A program made the translations under genes and the position numbers. From contig NZ_JBEPMO010000004.1 of the NCBI RefSeq assembly GCF_040545805.1, forward strand, positions 1 through 64,000: a stretch of 64,000 nt of DNA, in the 5' to 3' direction. Of the stretch, positions 33,824 to 40,922 are shown piece after piece. Origin of the DNA: Moheibacter stercoris (GTDB taxonomy: Bacteria > Bacteroidota > Bacteroidia > Flavobacteriales > Weeksellaceae). Below the pieces are notes generated by a model. It had not been told where the DNA came from and made no database searches. It saw only the letters and a program-made list of their open reading frames with translations. How positions within the stretch are numbered: the first letter of the stretch is position 1; each line of letters starts with the position of its first letter.

Positions 33824-35050
33824 CTAATCGGTGAAAACGGAATTCATCACTTCTTCCCAACCTTCCCATTGCCCATGGAAATTGGAATTATGAAAAAGAA
33901 CCACCATTTGTCCGTTGACTTTTTGAATTTCTTTTTTCAATCGAATCAATTCTTGAATGGATTCCTCTTTAGACCATTTCAAATAATTACGCATCGAAAC
34001 ATCCATTGCGCAAAAGGGAACCACTTTCAAATCCGTTGTTTGATTGGCTTCCAAATCGAACCAATAAAAAGGCGTGCAAGTTCCCGCTCTGAAACCAGTT
34101 TCGTCGGCATAAGCCATTGTATGATCTTCCTTGATTCCGTTTGCTAAAAGGTTTCGATAGGTTTCTGGGAATTTTAATTTCAAATAATGCTGACGCGATT
34201 TTTCAATCGGTTTCCCCAAAACTTTGGATAATCGTTCGATTTCAATTTTGAGTTTGTTGAGATTGGAATTCGAGGAATACGACGGATGAATCCCAAATTC
34301 TGCCCAACTGGAAATTTCCTGAATTTTCGCTTGAAAAGCAGGATTATTGACTGGATTATTTTTGTCAAACTCATCATAATCGGCCATCAACCAAAAGAAA
34401 ATCATCCGAACCTTGGGATTCTTTTGAACGATTTTTTGAAACAAACCAAAGGTATCATAAGGATCTTTTTCTTGCCCCGAAATGATGGCCTTTCGCTTGT
34501 TGAATTCTTGAAAATTTCCTTTGGCTAAATCTTTCAAATAAGCACCATAGGTTCGTTTGAACCCTTTGTGTTTGTATTGCCAAGCTTGGTCCACGTCGCA
34601 GGTCAAGACTTGTTCAAATTCTCGTTTTTTGAATTCAATTTGCGGATATTTTGTTTTGATTTCCTCTTGAAATTTTAAAATCATTTCATCGACAAAAGGT
34701 TTTTTATAGGCTCGACCTACGCCTGAAAATCGGTCGTGGTGATCGCGCTTTTGAGGCAAATATTCTTCGTATCGACTCAAGGCATAAAAACATTTCCCAA
34801 TCGGATGCAATTCTGATTCTTTTACCGAAGAATTCACATCGGACTGAAACATCAATTCATCCGAAACCCAATGTATTTCGTCTGAAATTGATGATTTTGC
34901 ATACGATATTTTGGCTTGATTGGAACCTTCAAAAAATTGAACATTTGTCGTCAATTCAAAATTAAGTCCTGAAAATTCATTCAACACAAAATCAAAAATA
35001 TATTGAACGCGTGGAGTGATTTTTTCGGTGTAGATCAGGATTTTTTGCAT
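33824..35050 (-). CDS. Polysaccharide deacetylase-like protein (DUF7033-type N-terminus)
   Basis: I choose MQKILIYTEKITPRVQYIFD at 35050 (408 residues), since the upstream start at 35077 would overlap radC. The N-terminal part to about 130 is the domain typical of Bacteroidota polysaccharide deacetylases (HPIGKCFYALSRYEEYLPQK, HDRFSGVGRAYKKPFVDEM). The carbohydrate-esterase-4-like part has the metal aspartate in VLTCDVDQAWQYK and the histidine in WAEFGIHPSYSS, and ends with VVLFHNSNFHGQWEGW. It probably acts on a cell-surface polysaccharide. Only 4 bp separate it from the radC stop. Confidence 0.8.
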   Translation of the reverse strand: MQKILIYTEKITPRVQYIFDFVLNEFSGLNFELTTNVQFFEGSNQAKISYAKSSISDEIHWVSDELMFQSDVNSSVKESELHPIGKCFYALSRYEEYLPQKRDHHDRFSGVGRAYKKPFVDEMILKFQEEIKTKYPQIEFKKREFEQVLTCDVDQAWQYKHKGFKRTYGAYLKDLAKGNFQEFNKRKAIISGQEKDPYDTFGLFQKIVQKNPKVRMIFFWLMADYDEFDKNNPVNNPAFQAKIQEISSWAEFGIHPSYSSNSNLNKLKIEIERLSKVLGKPIEKSRQHYLKLKFPETYRNLLANGIKEDHTMAYADETGFRAGTCTPFYWFDLEANQTTDLKVVPFCAMDVSMRNYLKWSKEESIQELIRLKKEIQKVNGQMVVLFHNSNFHGQWEGWEEVMNSVFTD

Positions 35051-35054
35051 ATTC

Positions 35055-35747
35055 TCAGAGATTGCCCTCATCGGCAAAGCTAAAATACGCTTTTTGTGTC
35101 ACAATCAAATGGTCGATGACTTGAATGTCCAACAACTTGGCGGCTTCTTGTATTTTTTGCGTCAATTGGATGTCCGATCGGCTGGGTTGTAGATTCCCAG
35201 ACGGATGGTTGTGCGCAAGGATAATTCCCGTTGCCATTTTCTCCAAAGCGGTTTTCATAATCAGCCGAACGTCAACAGTTGTTTGATTAATTCCGCCTTT
35301 GCTGATTTGTTCTTGGTGAATCACAAAATTGGCTTGGTTCAAATACAACACCCAAAATTCTTCCACCGGAGAATCGCCAATTAAACTTTGCAACAAGCGG
35401 AATACATCTCGGCTATTGGTAAACTTAGGTTTTTCTAAAAATTCTTCAGTGGCACGACGTCTTCCGATTTCCAAAGCGGTTAAAATGCTGACGGCTTTGG
35501 CTTCACCGATGCCTTTGAATTCGCATAAATCTTTGACCGATAATTTGGCCAATTCGTTCCAATTGTGATTAACCGTAGAAAGAATTCGTTTGGCCAATTC
35601 CACTGCCGATTCGTTGCGAGAGCCACTTCCCATAATGATGGCGAGAAGTTCCGAATCTGACAAAACACGTTGTCCTTTGAGCAATAATTTTTCGCGCGGC
35701 CGATCGTCCTCCGCCCAGTTTTTGATGGATTTTTGCTGGTAAGTCAT
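35055..35747 (-). CDS. radC: RadC family JAB-domain protein
   Basis: The 230-residue protein has the RadC N-terminal helix-hairpin-helix part (about 1-95; LAIIMGSGSRNESAVELAKR, FKGIGEAKAVSILTALEIGR) and a JAMM/MPN domain ending in HNHPSGNLQPSRSD (about 175-188), the metal-binding signature. Despite the name no repair role has been confirmed for the family. A -7-like TATCTTTA box lies 24 bp before the start codon (35772-35779). It leads the minus-strand gene series toward 30.2 kb. Confidence 0.9.
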   Translation of the reverse strand: MTYQQKSIKNWAEDDRPREKLLLKGQRVLSDSELLAIIMGSGSRNESAVELAKRILSTVNHNWNELAKLSVKDLCEFKGIGEAKAVSILTALEIGRRRATEEFLEKPKFTNSRDVFRLLQSLIGDSPVEEFWVLYLNQANFVIHQEQISKGGINQTTVDVRLIMKTALEKMATGIILAHNHPSGNLQPSRSDIQLTQKIQEAAKLLDIQVIDHLIVTQKAYFSFADEGNL

Positions 35748-35812
35748 AGGTAGAATTGTTTTTAGGTCTTTTAAAGATACAATTTAAAACCTAAAAAAGA
35801 AAACTTAAACCC

Positions 35813-36493
35813 CTAATTTGACAGCGATTGCAAACTTGCTTGTTTCCTCCATTCCAACAAACCTTTCACCGCCAAAATCGTGAAAATTAAGTATTGAAAT
35901 GAGGAGATTGCATAGCCTTTGTGCATCAATAGCGGAATCATAATCAAATCTCCGATAATCCAAAAAATCCAGTTGTCGACTTTTTGTTTCGCCATCATCC
36001 ACATTCCAATCAAGAAAATTCCCGTTAAAGAAGCATCTACATAATCAACCGTCGTATAATGATGTCCAAATTGGTATTCTTGCGAAAAATCAAATCCAGC
36101 ATTGATCAAGGGACGGAAATAATAGATAGTCAGAATGAAACAAAACGTCAGAATAAACAATCCGACTGATTTCAAATAATCAAGTTTGGAGGCCCAATAA
36201 ACCGGAACATGAATATGATCTTCTTCGGTGTTTTTATACCATAAAATCCATCCATAAACGCTCATTATGGTGTAGTAAATATTGATCAGACTTTCCCCAT
36301 ACAAACCCCAATTGAAATACAAATAGATATACAAAAAGGTGGAAACAATTCCCGTCGGAAACACCCAAATATTTCGTCGCATCGAAAAGAAAACACTCGC
36401 AATTCCTAGAATCGCAGCAATGATTTCCAAGACAATTTGAAAGGTATCGTAGTTTTTGTAGGGTTCGATTAAATAGGAAAAAAATTCACTCAT
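35813..36493 (-). CDS. pnuC: Nicotinamide mononucleotide/riboside transporter PnuC
   Basis: The 226-residue protein has about seven membrane segments and the PnuC motifs NIWVFPTGIVSTFLYIYLYF, INIYYTIMSVYGWILW (with the YxxxxVYGW core) and WIFWIIGDLIMIPLLMHKG. It imports nicotinamide riboside, often driven by a downstream NadR/NrtR-linked kinase that is not present here. There is a terminator 13-38 bp upstream, so it probably has its own promoter, which I could not locate. Confidence 0.85.
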   Translation of the reverse strand: MSEFFSYLIEPYKNYDTFQIVLEIIAAILGIASVFFSMRRNIWVFPTGIVSTFLYIYLYFNWGLYGESLINIYYTIMSVYGWILWYKNTEEDHIHVPVYWASKLDYLKSVGLFILTFCFILTIYYFRPLINAGFDFSQEYQFGHHYTTVDYVDASLTGIFLIGMWMMAKQKVDNWIFWIIGDLIMIPLLMHKGYAISSFQYLIFTILAVKGLLEWRKQASLQSLSN

Positions 36494-36502
36494 AAGTCCA
36501 AT

Positions 36503-36527
36503 AAAAAAGCCCGGTTGAAACCGAGCT
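36503..36527 (-). terminator. Terminator of the Bax-inhibitor-1 gene
   Basis: AGCCCGGT (36508-36515) pairs with ACCGAGCT (36520-36527) with one mismatch around TGAA. The A run at 36503-36508 forms the U tract on the minus strand. Confidence 0.7.
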
Positions 36528-36546
36528 TATATAATCAATGTATCAA

Positions 36547-37242
36547 TTAATCTCTTGACATAAAAATTTGCAAAATGTACCAGAAAAGCAACATCAAAGA
36601 TGCAAATAATGATAAAGCTGCTGGAACATATTGGTTCGTAGAATATTCATTTTTGATTTGATGTGTTGAATACAAAATACTACCCGAAGCAAGTACGACC
36701 ATCCCAACAGAAAACCATAATCCCAAGTTAAATCCGAAAATTACACCTGCGGCAATTAAACCTAAAGCAATAAAAAATCCAATGGTTAATCCTGTTTTCA
36801 AAATAGAAAAATTCACTTTGGTCATCATCACTGCTGCGGTTAGTCCTAAAAACATTCCTGCTGTGATGATTCCGGCTTGCATGATCATTTTCGGTCCACC
36901 GCCATAATACATCGCCAAATATAAAATGGGGATGAAGATGATGGCTTCAGCCAAAATGAACAAGAAATAACCCATGTATTGTTTTGACTTATCAAAGGTA
37001 TTGTTGGCCATATTTTGCGCAACATAAGTTACGCCCATAAATCCTGCTAAAAGGATCAACCAAGAATAGCCTTGAAGCGACAACATAAGATTGACCAAAG
37101 GATCAATTCTCAATAAAATCGTTTCTAAAATGATAAAAATAAGTACACCCAATGCAACGTGCATATAGGTCTTTTTGTAGAATTCTGCCTTTTCAACTTC
37201 CGTAGCATTTGCTACAAGGATAGGGTTGTTATTGTATTCCAT
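36547..37242 (-). CDS. Bax inhibitor-1/YccA-family membrane protein
   Basis: The 231-residue protein has seven predicted membrane helices and the UPF0005 pattern TYVAQNMANNTF, MGYFLFILAEAIIFIPILYL and a polar C-terminal helix ending MSRD. Family members are proton/calcium-leak or protease-modulating membrane proteins; the role here is unknown. The gene stands alone. A TATCTTTA box (37258-37265 on the minus strand) lies 15 bp upstream of the start codon, immediately beside REP copy 1 (37280-37312). Confidence 0.85.
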   Translation of the reverse strand: MEYNNNPILVANATEVEKAEFYKKTYMHVALGVLIFIILETILLRIDPLVNLMLSLQGYSWLILLAGFMGVTYVAQNMANNTFDKSKQYMGYFLFILAEAIIFIPILYLAMYYGGGPKMIMQAGIITAGMFLGLTAAVMMTKVNFSILKTGLTIGFFIALGLIAAGVIFGFNLGLWFSVGMVVLASGSILYSTHQIKNEYSTNQYVPAALSLFASLMLLFWYILQIFMSRD

Positions 37243-37279
37243 TCTTTTAAATTTTGCTAAAGATAGAAAAATCTTTTGA

Positions 37280-37312
37280 AGCCCTAACAGGGTTTGGAAC
37301 CCTGTTAGGGCT
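37280..37312. repeat. REP-like palindrome, class a, copy 1
   Basis: A 33-bp perfect palindrome with a three-base loop: left arm AGCCCTAACAGGGTT (37280-37294), loop TGG, right arm AACCCTGTTAGGGCT (37298-37312). The TAA stop codon and last proline codon of the adjacent RAYT gene (37305-37307 and 37308-37310) lie inside the right arm. Confidence 0.95.
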
Positions 37313-37880
37313 GATTGTGCGTAAAGATGAAGTTTTCAATATCATCAAACCAACTTATCACTTCTTTCCCTTTTACAAATTTTGGATTTTGACTACAAAT
37401 TTTTTTGTAAGAAGAAAATGGGTAATTAGTGAAGTCTGCAATCAACTTATGTTTTAAAGGATTTCTATGAATATAAATTACCGTTGAAATTAATTGTTGT
37501 TGTGTACTAATACGCTTTCTCCTATAAGGTAAATCAAACAATTTACCCGTTCGATTTTCTTGTTTATTAAATGATTGCGCATAAGAATTAAAAAAATTAG
37601 AAAATTGTTTTTGAAGAAATGAAATTGGGATGTTGCTTGTGGAATTTTGAAGCTTAGCGATTTCAGTTTCAGATTTCATTCTTACTAATAAATGAAAATG
37701 ATTGGGTATCAAACAATATGCATATAATTCTGCTATTGGAAATAGATAGTATTCTAATTTATTTAAAAAATAGGAATAATTTGACTTTTGCTTAAAAATT
37801 ACTTGACCATTAATTCCTCTATTGAAAATATGGTAATAAACATCGAATTCAATGGTATCTGTATATTTTTTATTACCCAT
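37305..37880 (-). CDS. REP-associated tyrosine transposase (RAYT, Y1-HUH)
   Basis: The 191-residue protein is an IS200/IS605-like TnpA_REP transposase. Features: N-terminal YHIFNRGINGQVIF, the HUH pair in CLIPNHFHLLVRM (His61 and His63), and a candidate catalytic tyrosine Tyr100 in FSNFFNSYAQSFNK, followed by the RAYT-typical GKLFDLPYRRKRIS and YIHRNPLKHKL. These enzymes cut single-stranded DNA next to REP hairpins and act on REP sequences in their own genome. The gene is flanked by two class-a palindromes, one containing its stop codon, and its nearest other neighbours are unrelated housekeeping genes. Confidence 0.9.
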   Translation of the reverse strand: MGNKKYTDTIEFDVYYHIFNRGINGQVIFKQKSNYSYFLNKLEYYLFPIAELYAYCLIPNHFHLLVRMKSETEIAKLQNSTSNIPISFLQKQFSNFFNSYAQSFNKQENRTGKLFDLPYRRKRISTQQQLISTVIYIHRNPLKHKLIADFTNYPFSSYKKICSQNPKFVKGKEVISWFDDIENFIFTHNQP

Positions 37881-37925
37881 CTATTCCATTTTAGAATAGT
37901 AATTTACAAAATAAATTGATATGGT

Positions 37926-37958
37926 AGCCCTAACAGGGTTTGGAACCCTGTTAGGGCT
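37926..37958. repeat. REP-like palindrome, class a, copy 2
   Basis: Identical over all 33 bases, and in the same orientation (loop TGG), to 37280-37312. It lies 45 bp upstream of the RAYT start codon. With copy 1 it brackets the RAYT gene as a direct repeat. Confidence 0.95.
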
Positions 37959-37970
37959 AGTTAAAGAAAA

Positions 37971-38600
37971 TCACTCAAAATCAACTACCCAAACCAAATA
38001 GTAATCTTCAATTAAGGTATAATAGGCCAAAAATTTCTCGCTTTTTACCTCATCTGAAATCCAACAAACGATGGGTTCATTTTCTTTTAATTCGAAAGGT
38101 TCTACGCGATAATGATGCAAGAAATTCCAAAGATTCCCACCATTTAGTTTGTACAAACCTTCCTTGATTCCCCAAATCACATGCAAATATTCTTCTTCGC
38201 GTTCTTTGGGAATCCAATTGGCTTCATCTTCTCGAATGAACTTTTCTTTGATGTTCAGAATTTTATGCGGACGTGCTTTTTCAATATCAATCCCAATGAA
38301 ATATTCGCTCAATCCTACACAAACCATATCAAACGAATGCGTAATGGAAAATTGTTTGCTCGCAGGTAAATAGGGTTTTCCCCGCTCGTCATACAACACA
38401 TCTAAATCCAAATTCAAGACTTTCAAACAAGCACGCAAGCCCAAATATTCCTTTCCTTGTTTGGGGCCCATTGTCAGATATTTCATGATTCTATACGGAC
38501 TTAACTGCAAGAAATCCAACAATTCTTCATCGGTTTCTGTTGTTTTCCAACAGATGATTCGAGTAGAATTATCATTATGTAAAGAATTGATAAGAGGCAT
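37971..38600 (-). CDS. 4'-phosphopantetheinyl transferase (Sfp-like)
   Basis: The 209-residue protein has the family motifs: RGKPYLPASKQFSITHSFDM, FIGIDIEKARPHKI (first metal-binding acid pair) and VIWGIKEGLYKLNGG (catalytic KE motif). It activates acyl or peptidyl carrier proteins by attaching the phosphopantetheine arm of CoA. The length and layout are those of a single-domain Sfp-type enzyme rather than AcpS. It is divergent from ahcY across 79 bp. REP copy a2 is 13 bp downstream of its stop codon. Confidence 0.85.
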   Translation of the reverse strand: MPLINSLHNDNSTRIICWKTTETDEELLDFLQLSPYRIMKYLTMGPKQGKEYLGLRACLKVLNLDLDVLYDERGKPYLPASKQFSITHSFDMVCVGLSEYFIGIDIEKARPHKILNIKEKFIREDEANWIPKEREEEYLHVIWGIKEGLYKLNGGNLWNFLHHYRVEPFELKENEPIVCWISDEVKSEKFLAYYTLIEDYYLVWVVDFE

Positions 38601-38623
38601 TTTAACTTTGGGTAATTAGTTCG

Positions 38624-38631
38624 TACATTTG
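38624..38631 (+). promoter_or_regulatory. -7 promoter box for ahcY
   Basis: TACATTTG matches TAnnTTTG exactly, 48 bp before the ahcY ATG. A TTTG at 38607-38610 is only 13 bp away, too close for a normal -33 element. Confidence 0.5.
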
Positions 38632-38679
38632 CAATCCGAAATAACTTAAACGGAAATCAAAATTAGATAAATTAAATTT

Positions 38680-39993
38680 ATGAATACACAAGTTCAATAC
38701 ATTCCTTACAAAGTGAAAGATATTTCTTTGGCAGAATGGGGAAGAAAAGAAATTAAATTAGCAGAAGCTGAAATGCCAGGATTGATGGCAATTCGTGAAG
38801 AATACGGTCCATCTCAACCATTGAAAGGAGCAAGAATCGCAGGATGTTTGCACATGACCATCCAAACAGCTGTTTTGATCGAAACTTTGGTTGCTTTGGG
38901 AGCAGATGTAACTTGGTCTTCTTGTAACATTTTCTCAACGCAAGATCATGCTGCTGCTGCCATCGCTGCTGCTGGAATTCCAGTTTATGCATGGAAAGGT
39001 ATGAATGCTGAAGAATTTGATTGGTGTATTGAACAAACCTTATTCTTCGGTGAAGATAGACAACCCTTGAACATGATTTTGGACGATGGTGGAGATTTGA
39101 CCAATATGGTTTTCGATAAATATCCAGAATTAACCAAAGACATCAAAGGTCTTTCAGAAGAAACAACAACAGGAGTTCACCGTTTGTACGAAAGAATGCA
39201 AAACGGAACGTTGGTTATGCCAGCAATCAACGTGAATGATTCCGTAACGAAATCGAAATTTGACAATAAATACGGATGTCGTGAGTCGGCAGTAGATGCG
39301 ATTCGTCGTGCGACCGACGTGATGTTGGCTGGAAAACGTGTGGTAGTTTGTGGATTTGGAGACGTTGGAAAAGGTACAGCGGCTTCTTTCCGTGGAGCTG
39401 GTTCAATCGTTACTGTAACGGAAATCGATCCAATCTGTGCGTTACAAGCTACAATGGAAGGTTACGAAGTGAAGAGATTGGATACAGTAATTGAAACTGC
39501 TGATATCATTATCACGACTACGGGTAACTTCAACATCGTTCAAGGTTCTCATTTCGAAAAAATGAAAGACAAAACCATCGTTTGTAACATTGGGCATTTC
39601 GATAACGAAATCGATATGGCTTGGTTAAACGCAAACTATGGTTCAACGAAATATGAAGTAAAACCTCAAGTTGACGTTTATAACATCAATGGAAATGAAA
39701 TCATCATTTTGGCGGAAGGTCGTTTGGTGAATTTAGGTTGTGCAACGGGTCACCCATCTTTCGTAATGTCCAATTCATTCTCGAATCAAACATTGGCTCA
39801 AATAGAATTATGGACGAATTCTGCAGCTTACGAAAACAAAGTTTATACTTTACCAAAACATTTGGATGAAAAGGTTGCAGCTTTGCATTTGGCGAAATTG
39901 GGAGTTGAATTGGAAACGTTAACGCAAGAACAAGCTGATTACATCGGCGTTCAAGTAGAAGGTCCATTCAAACCAGAATATTATAGATATTAA
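38680..39993 (+). CDS. ahcY: Adenosylhomocysteinase (SAH hydrolase)
   Basis: The 437-residue protein begins with YKVKDISLAEWGRKEIKLAE and has the substrate and NAD motifs RIAGCLHMTIQTAVLIETLV, SSCNIFSTQDHAAAAIA, VVVCGFGDVGKGTAASFRGA (NAD-binding, about 218-237) and the C-terminal signature ending in PFKPEYYRY. It splits S-adenosylhomocysteine to adenosine and homocysteine in the methyl cycle. The leader is short, with no room for an SAH riboswitch. It has a terminator directly after the stop codon and a REP copy beyond that. Confidence 0.97.
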   Translation: MNTQVQYIPYKVKDISLAEWGRKEIKLAEAEMPGLMAIREEYGPSQPLKGARIAGCLHMTIQTAVLIETLVALGADVTWSSCNIFSTQDHAAAAIAAAGIPVYAWKGMNAEEFDWCIEQTLFFGEDRQPLNMILDDGGDLTNMVFDKYPELTKDIKGLSEETTTGVHRLYERMQNGTLVMPAINVNDSVTKSKFDNKYGCRESAVDAIRRATDVMLAGKRVVVCGFGDVGKGTAASFRGAGSIVTVTEIDPICALQATMEGYEVKRLDTVIETADIIITTTGNFNIVQGSHFEKMKDKTIVCNIGHFDNEIDMAWLNANYGSTKYEVKPQVDVYNINGNEIIILAEGRLVNLGCATGHPSFVMSNSFSNQTLAQIELWTNSAAYENKVYTLPKHLDEKVAALHLAKLGVELETLTQEQADYIGVQVEGPFKPEYYRY

Positions 39994-40016
39994 TTCGAAG
40001 TTGAATTTAAATAAAT

Positions 40017-40050
40017 CAAAACCTGTTAGGAAACTAGCAGGTTTTTTTTG
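40017..40050 (+). terminator. Terminator of ahcY
   Basis: AAAACCTGTTAG (40018-40029) faces TAGCAGGTTTT with one mismatch, then a T run to 40049. Confidence 0.7.
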
Positions 40051-40062
40051 TGATAATTAACT

Positions 40063-40095
40063 AGCCCTGTTAGGGTTTGGAACCCTAACAGGGCT
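40063..40095. repeat. REP-like palindrome, class b, copy 1
   Basis: Left arm AGCCCTGTTAGGGTT (40063-40077), loop TGG, right arm AACCCTAACAGGGCT (40081-40095). Compared with class a, the pentamer in each arm is exchanged (TGTTA on the left, TAACA on the right), while flanks and loop are unchanged. Confidence 0.95.
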
Positions 40096-40136
40096 TCACA
40101 AGAACAAACAGTTTTTATTCGTAGTTTTATAGAAGT

Positions 40137-40397
40137 ATGAATAAACTACCAGCTATTACACCGTTTCGAATCTTGTCACCTATATTATTCATAGGATTCA
40201 TATTAATGGGAATCAACACAAATCTTATTTATGATTACGGTAAATTCATAGTGGTACTCTTTTTAATTCAGCTCCTTTTAGTAGAAACTGATTTTACACT
40301 TTTAAGAATTGCAAATTCCACAAATACCATTTTAACTGAATTGTTAATAATATTTATATTGGTTATCTATTGGTATGTATATCATTTCAATTTCTAA
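40137..40397 (+). CDS. Small three-helix membrane protein, unknown
   Basis: This 86-residue ORF codes three hydrophobic stretches (ILSPILFIGFILMGI, FIVVLFLIQLLLV, ILTELLIIFILVIYWYVYHF) and little else; no family is recognised. It is the only gene between the two class-b palindromes and lies in the same plus-strand direction as ahcY. A TAGTTTTA stretch about 15 bp upstream is close to the -7 consensus. Coding status is supported by length and hydrophobic periodicity but not by homology. Confidence 0.5.
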   Translation: MNKLPAITPFRILSPILFIGFILMGINTNLIYDYGKFIVVLFLIQLLLVETDFTLLRIANSTNTILTELLIIFILVIYWYVYHFNF

Positions 40398-40449
40398 ATT
40401 CATCCATAAAAAATCCCATCCAAAAATTCTGAAAAAAAATTAAAAGAAG

Positions 40450-40482
40450 AGCCCTGTTAGGGTTTGGAACCCTAACAGGGCT
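40450..40482. repeat. REP-like palindrome, class b, copy 2
   Basis: Identical to 40063-40095 over 33 bases and in the same orientation. It is followed by a short gap and the atpDC terminator. The four palindromes occur only in 37280-40482 of this 64-kb window. Confidence 0.95.
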
Positions 40483-40498
40483 GTAAAAGTTTACAAAC

Positions 40499-40532
40499 AA
40501 AAAAATCCCGACAGTTGCCTATCGGGATTTAT
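40499..40532 (-). terminator. Terminator of atpDC
   Basis: AAATCCCGA (40503-40511) pairs with TCGGGATTT (40522-40530), with an A run on the left giving the U tract for the minus-strand operon. Confidence 0.85.
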
Positions 40533-40549
40533 TATGATATTGAATTGTA

Positions 40550-40843
40550 TTAATTCGCTAAAATGGTTACCACATTGTTGCTCATTTCAACCACTCCTCC
40601 GTTTACTTCTAACAAATAAACCAATTCGTTGGCTGGTGATTGCTCCAATTTACCTGAAACGTTTTTAAAATCATCAAATGACTTTGAATGCGTTTTGATT
40701 TTGATTGTTCCTTTATCCAAAGAAGAAACAATTGGCGCGTGGTTATTCAACATTTGAAATTCACCATCTTTTCCAGGAACGGTAACAGCGTCAACGTCTC
40801 CTTCAAAAATTACGTGTTGTGGTGTTATAATGTGTAATTTCAT
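40550..40843 (-). CDS. atpC: F1F0 ATP synthase epsilon subunit
   Basis: I choose MKLHIITPQHVIFEGDVDAV at 40843 (97 residues); a longer form is not supported. The beta-sandwich N-terminal domain of epsilon is complete (VTVPGKDGEFQMLNNHAPIV), while the C-terminal helical pair of longer epsilon subunits is missing, as in many Bacteroidota. It is downstream of atpD by about 80 bp. In Flavobacteriia atpD and atpC are separated from the other ATP synthase genes, and that arrangement fits here. Confidence 0.9.
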   Translation of the reverse strand: MKLHIITPQHVIFEGDVDAVTVPGKDGEFQMLNNHAPIVSSLDKGTIKIKTHSKSFDDFKNVSGKLEQSPANELVYLLEVNGGVVEMSNNVVTILAN

Positions 40844-40922
40844 TTCTTTAATTTTTGGTATCAAGATTCAGGTATCAAGTATCAAGAATTCTTACTACTC
40901 AATACTTACTACTTGCTACGAA

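Noticed and set aside
38632..38679. Possible SAH riboswitch before ahcY
   Set aside because: The leader after the -7 box is under 50 bases and shows no pairing pattern of that riboswitch.
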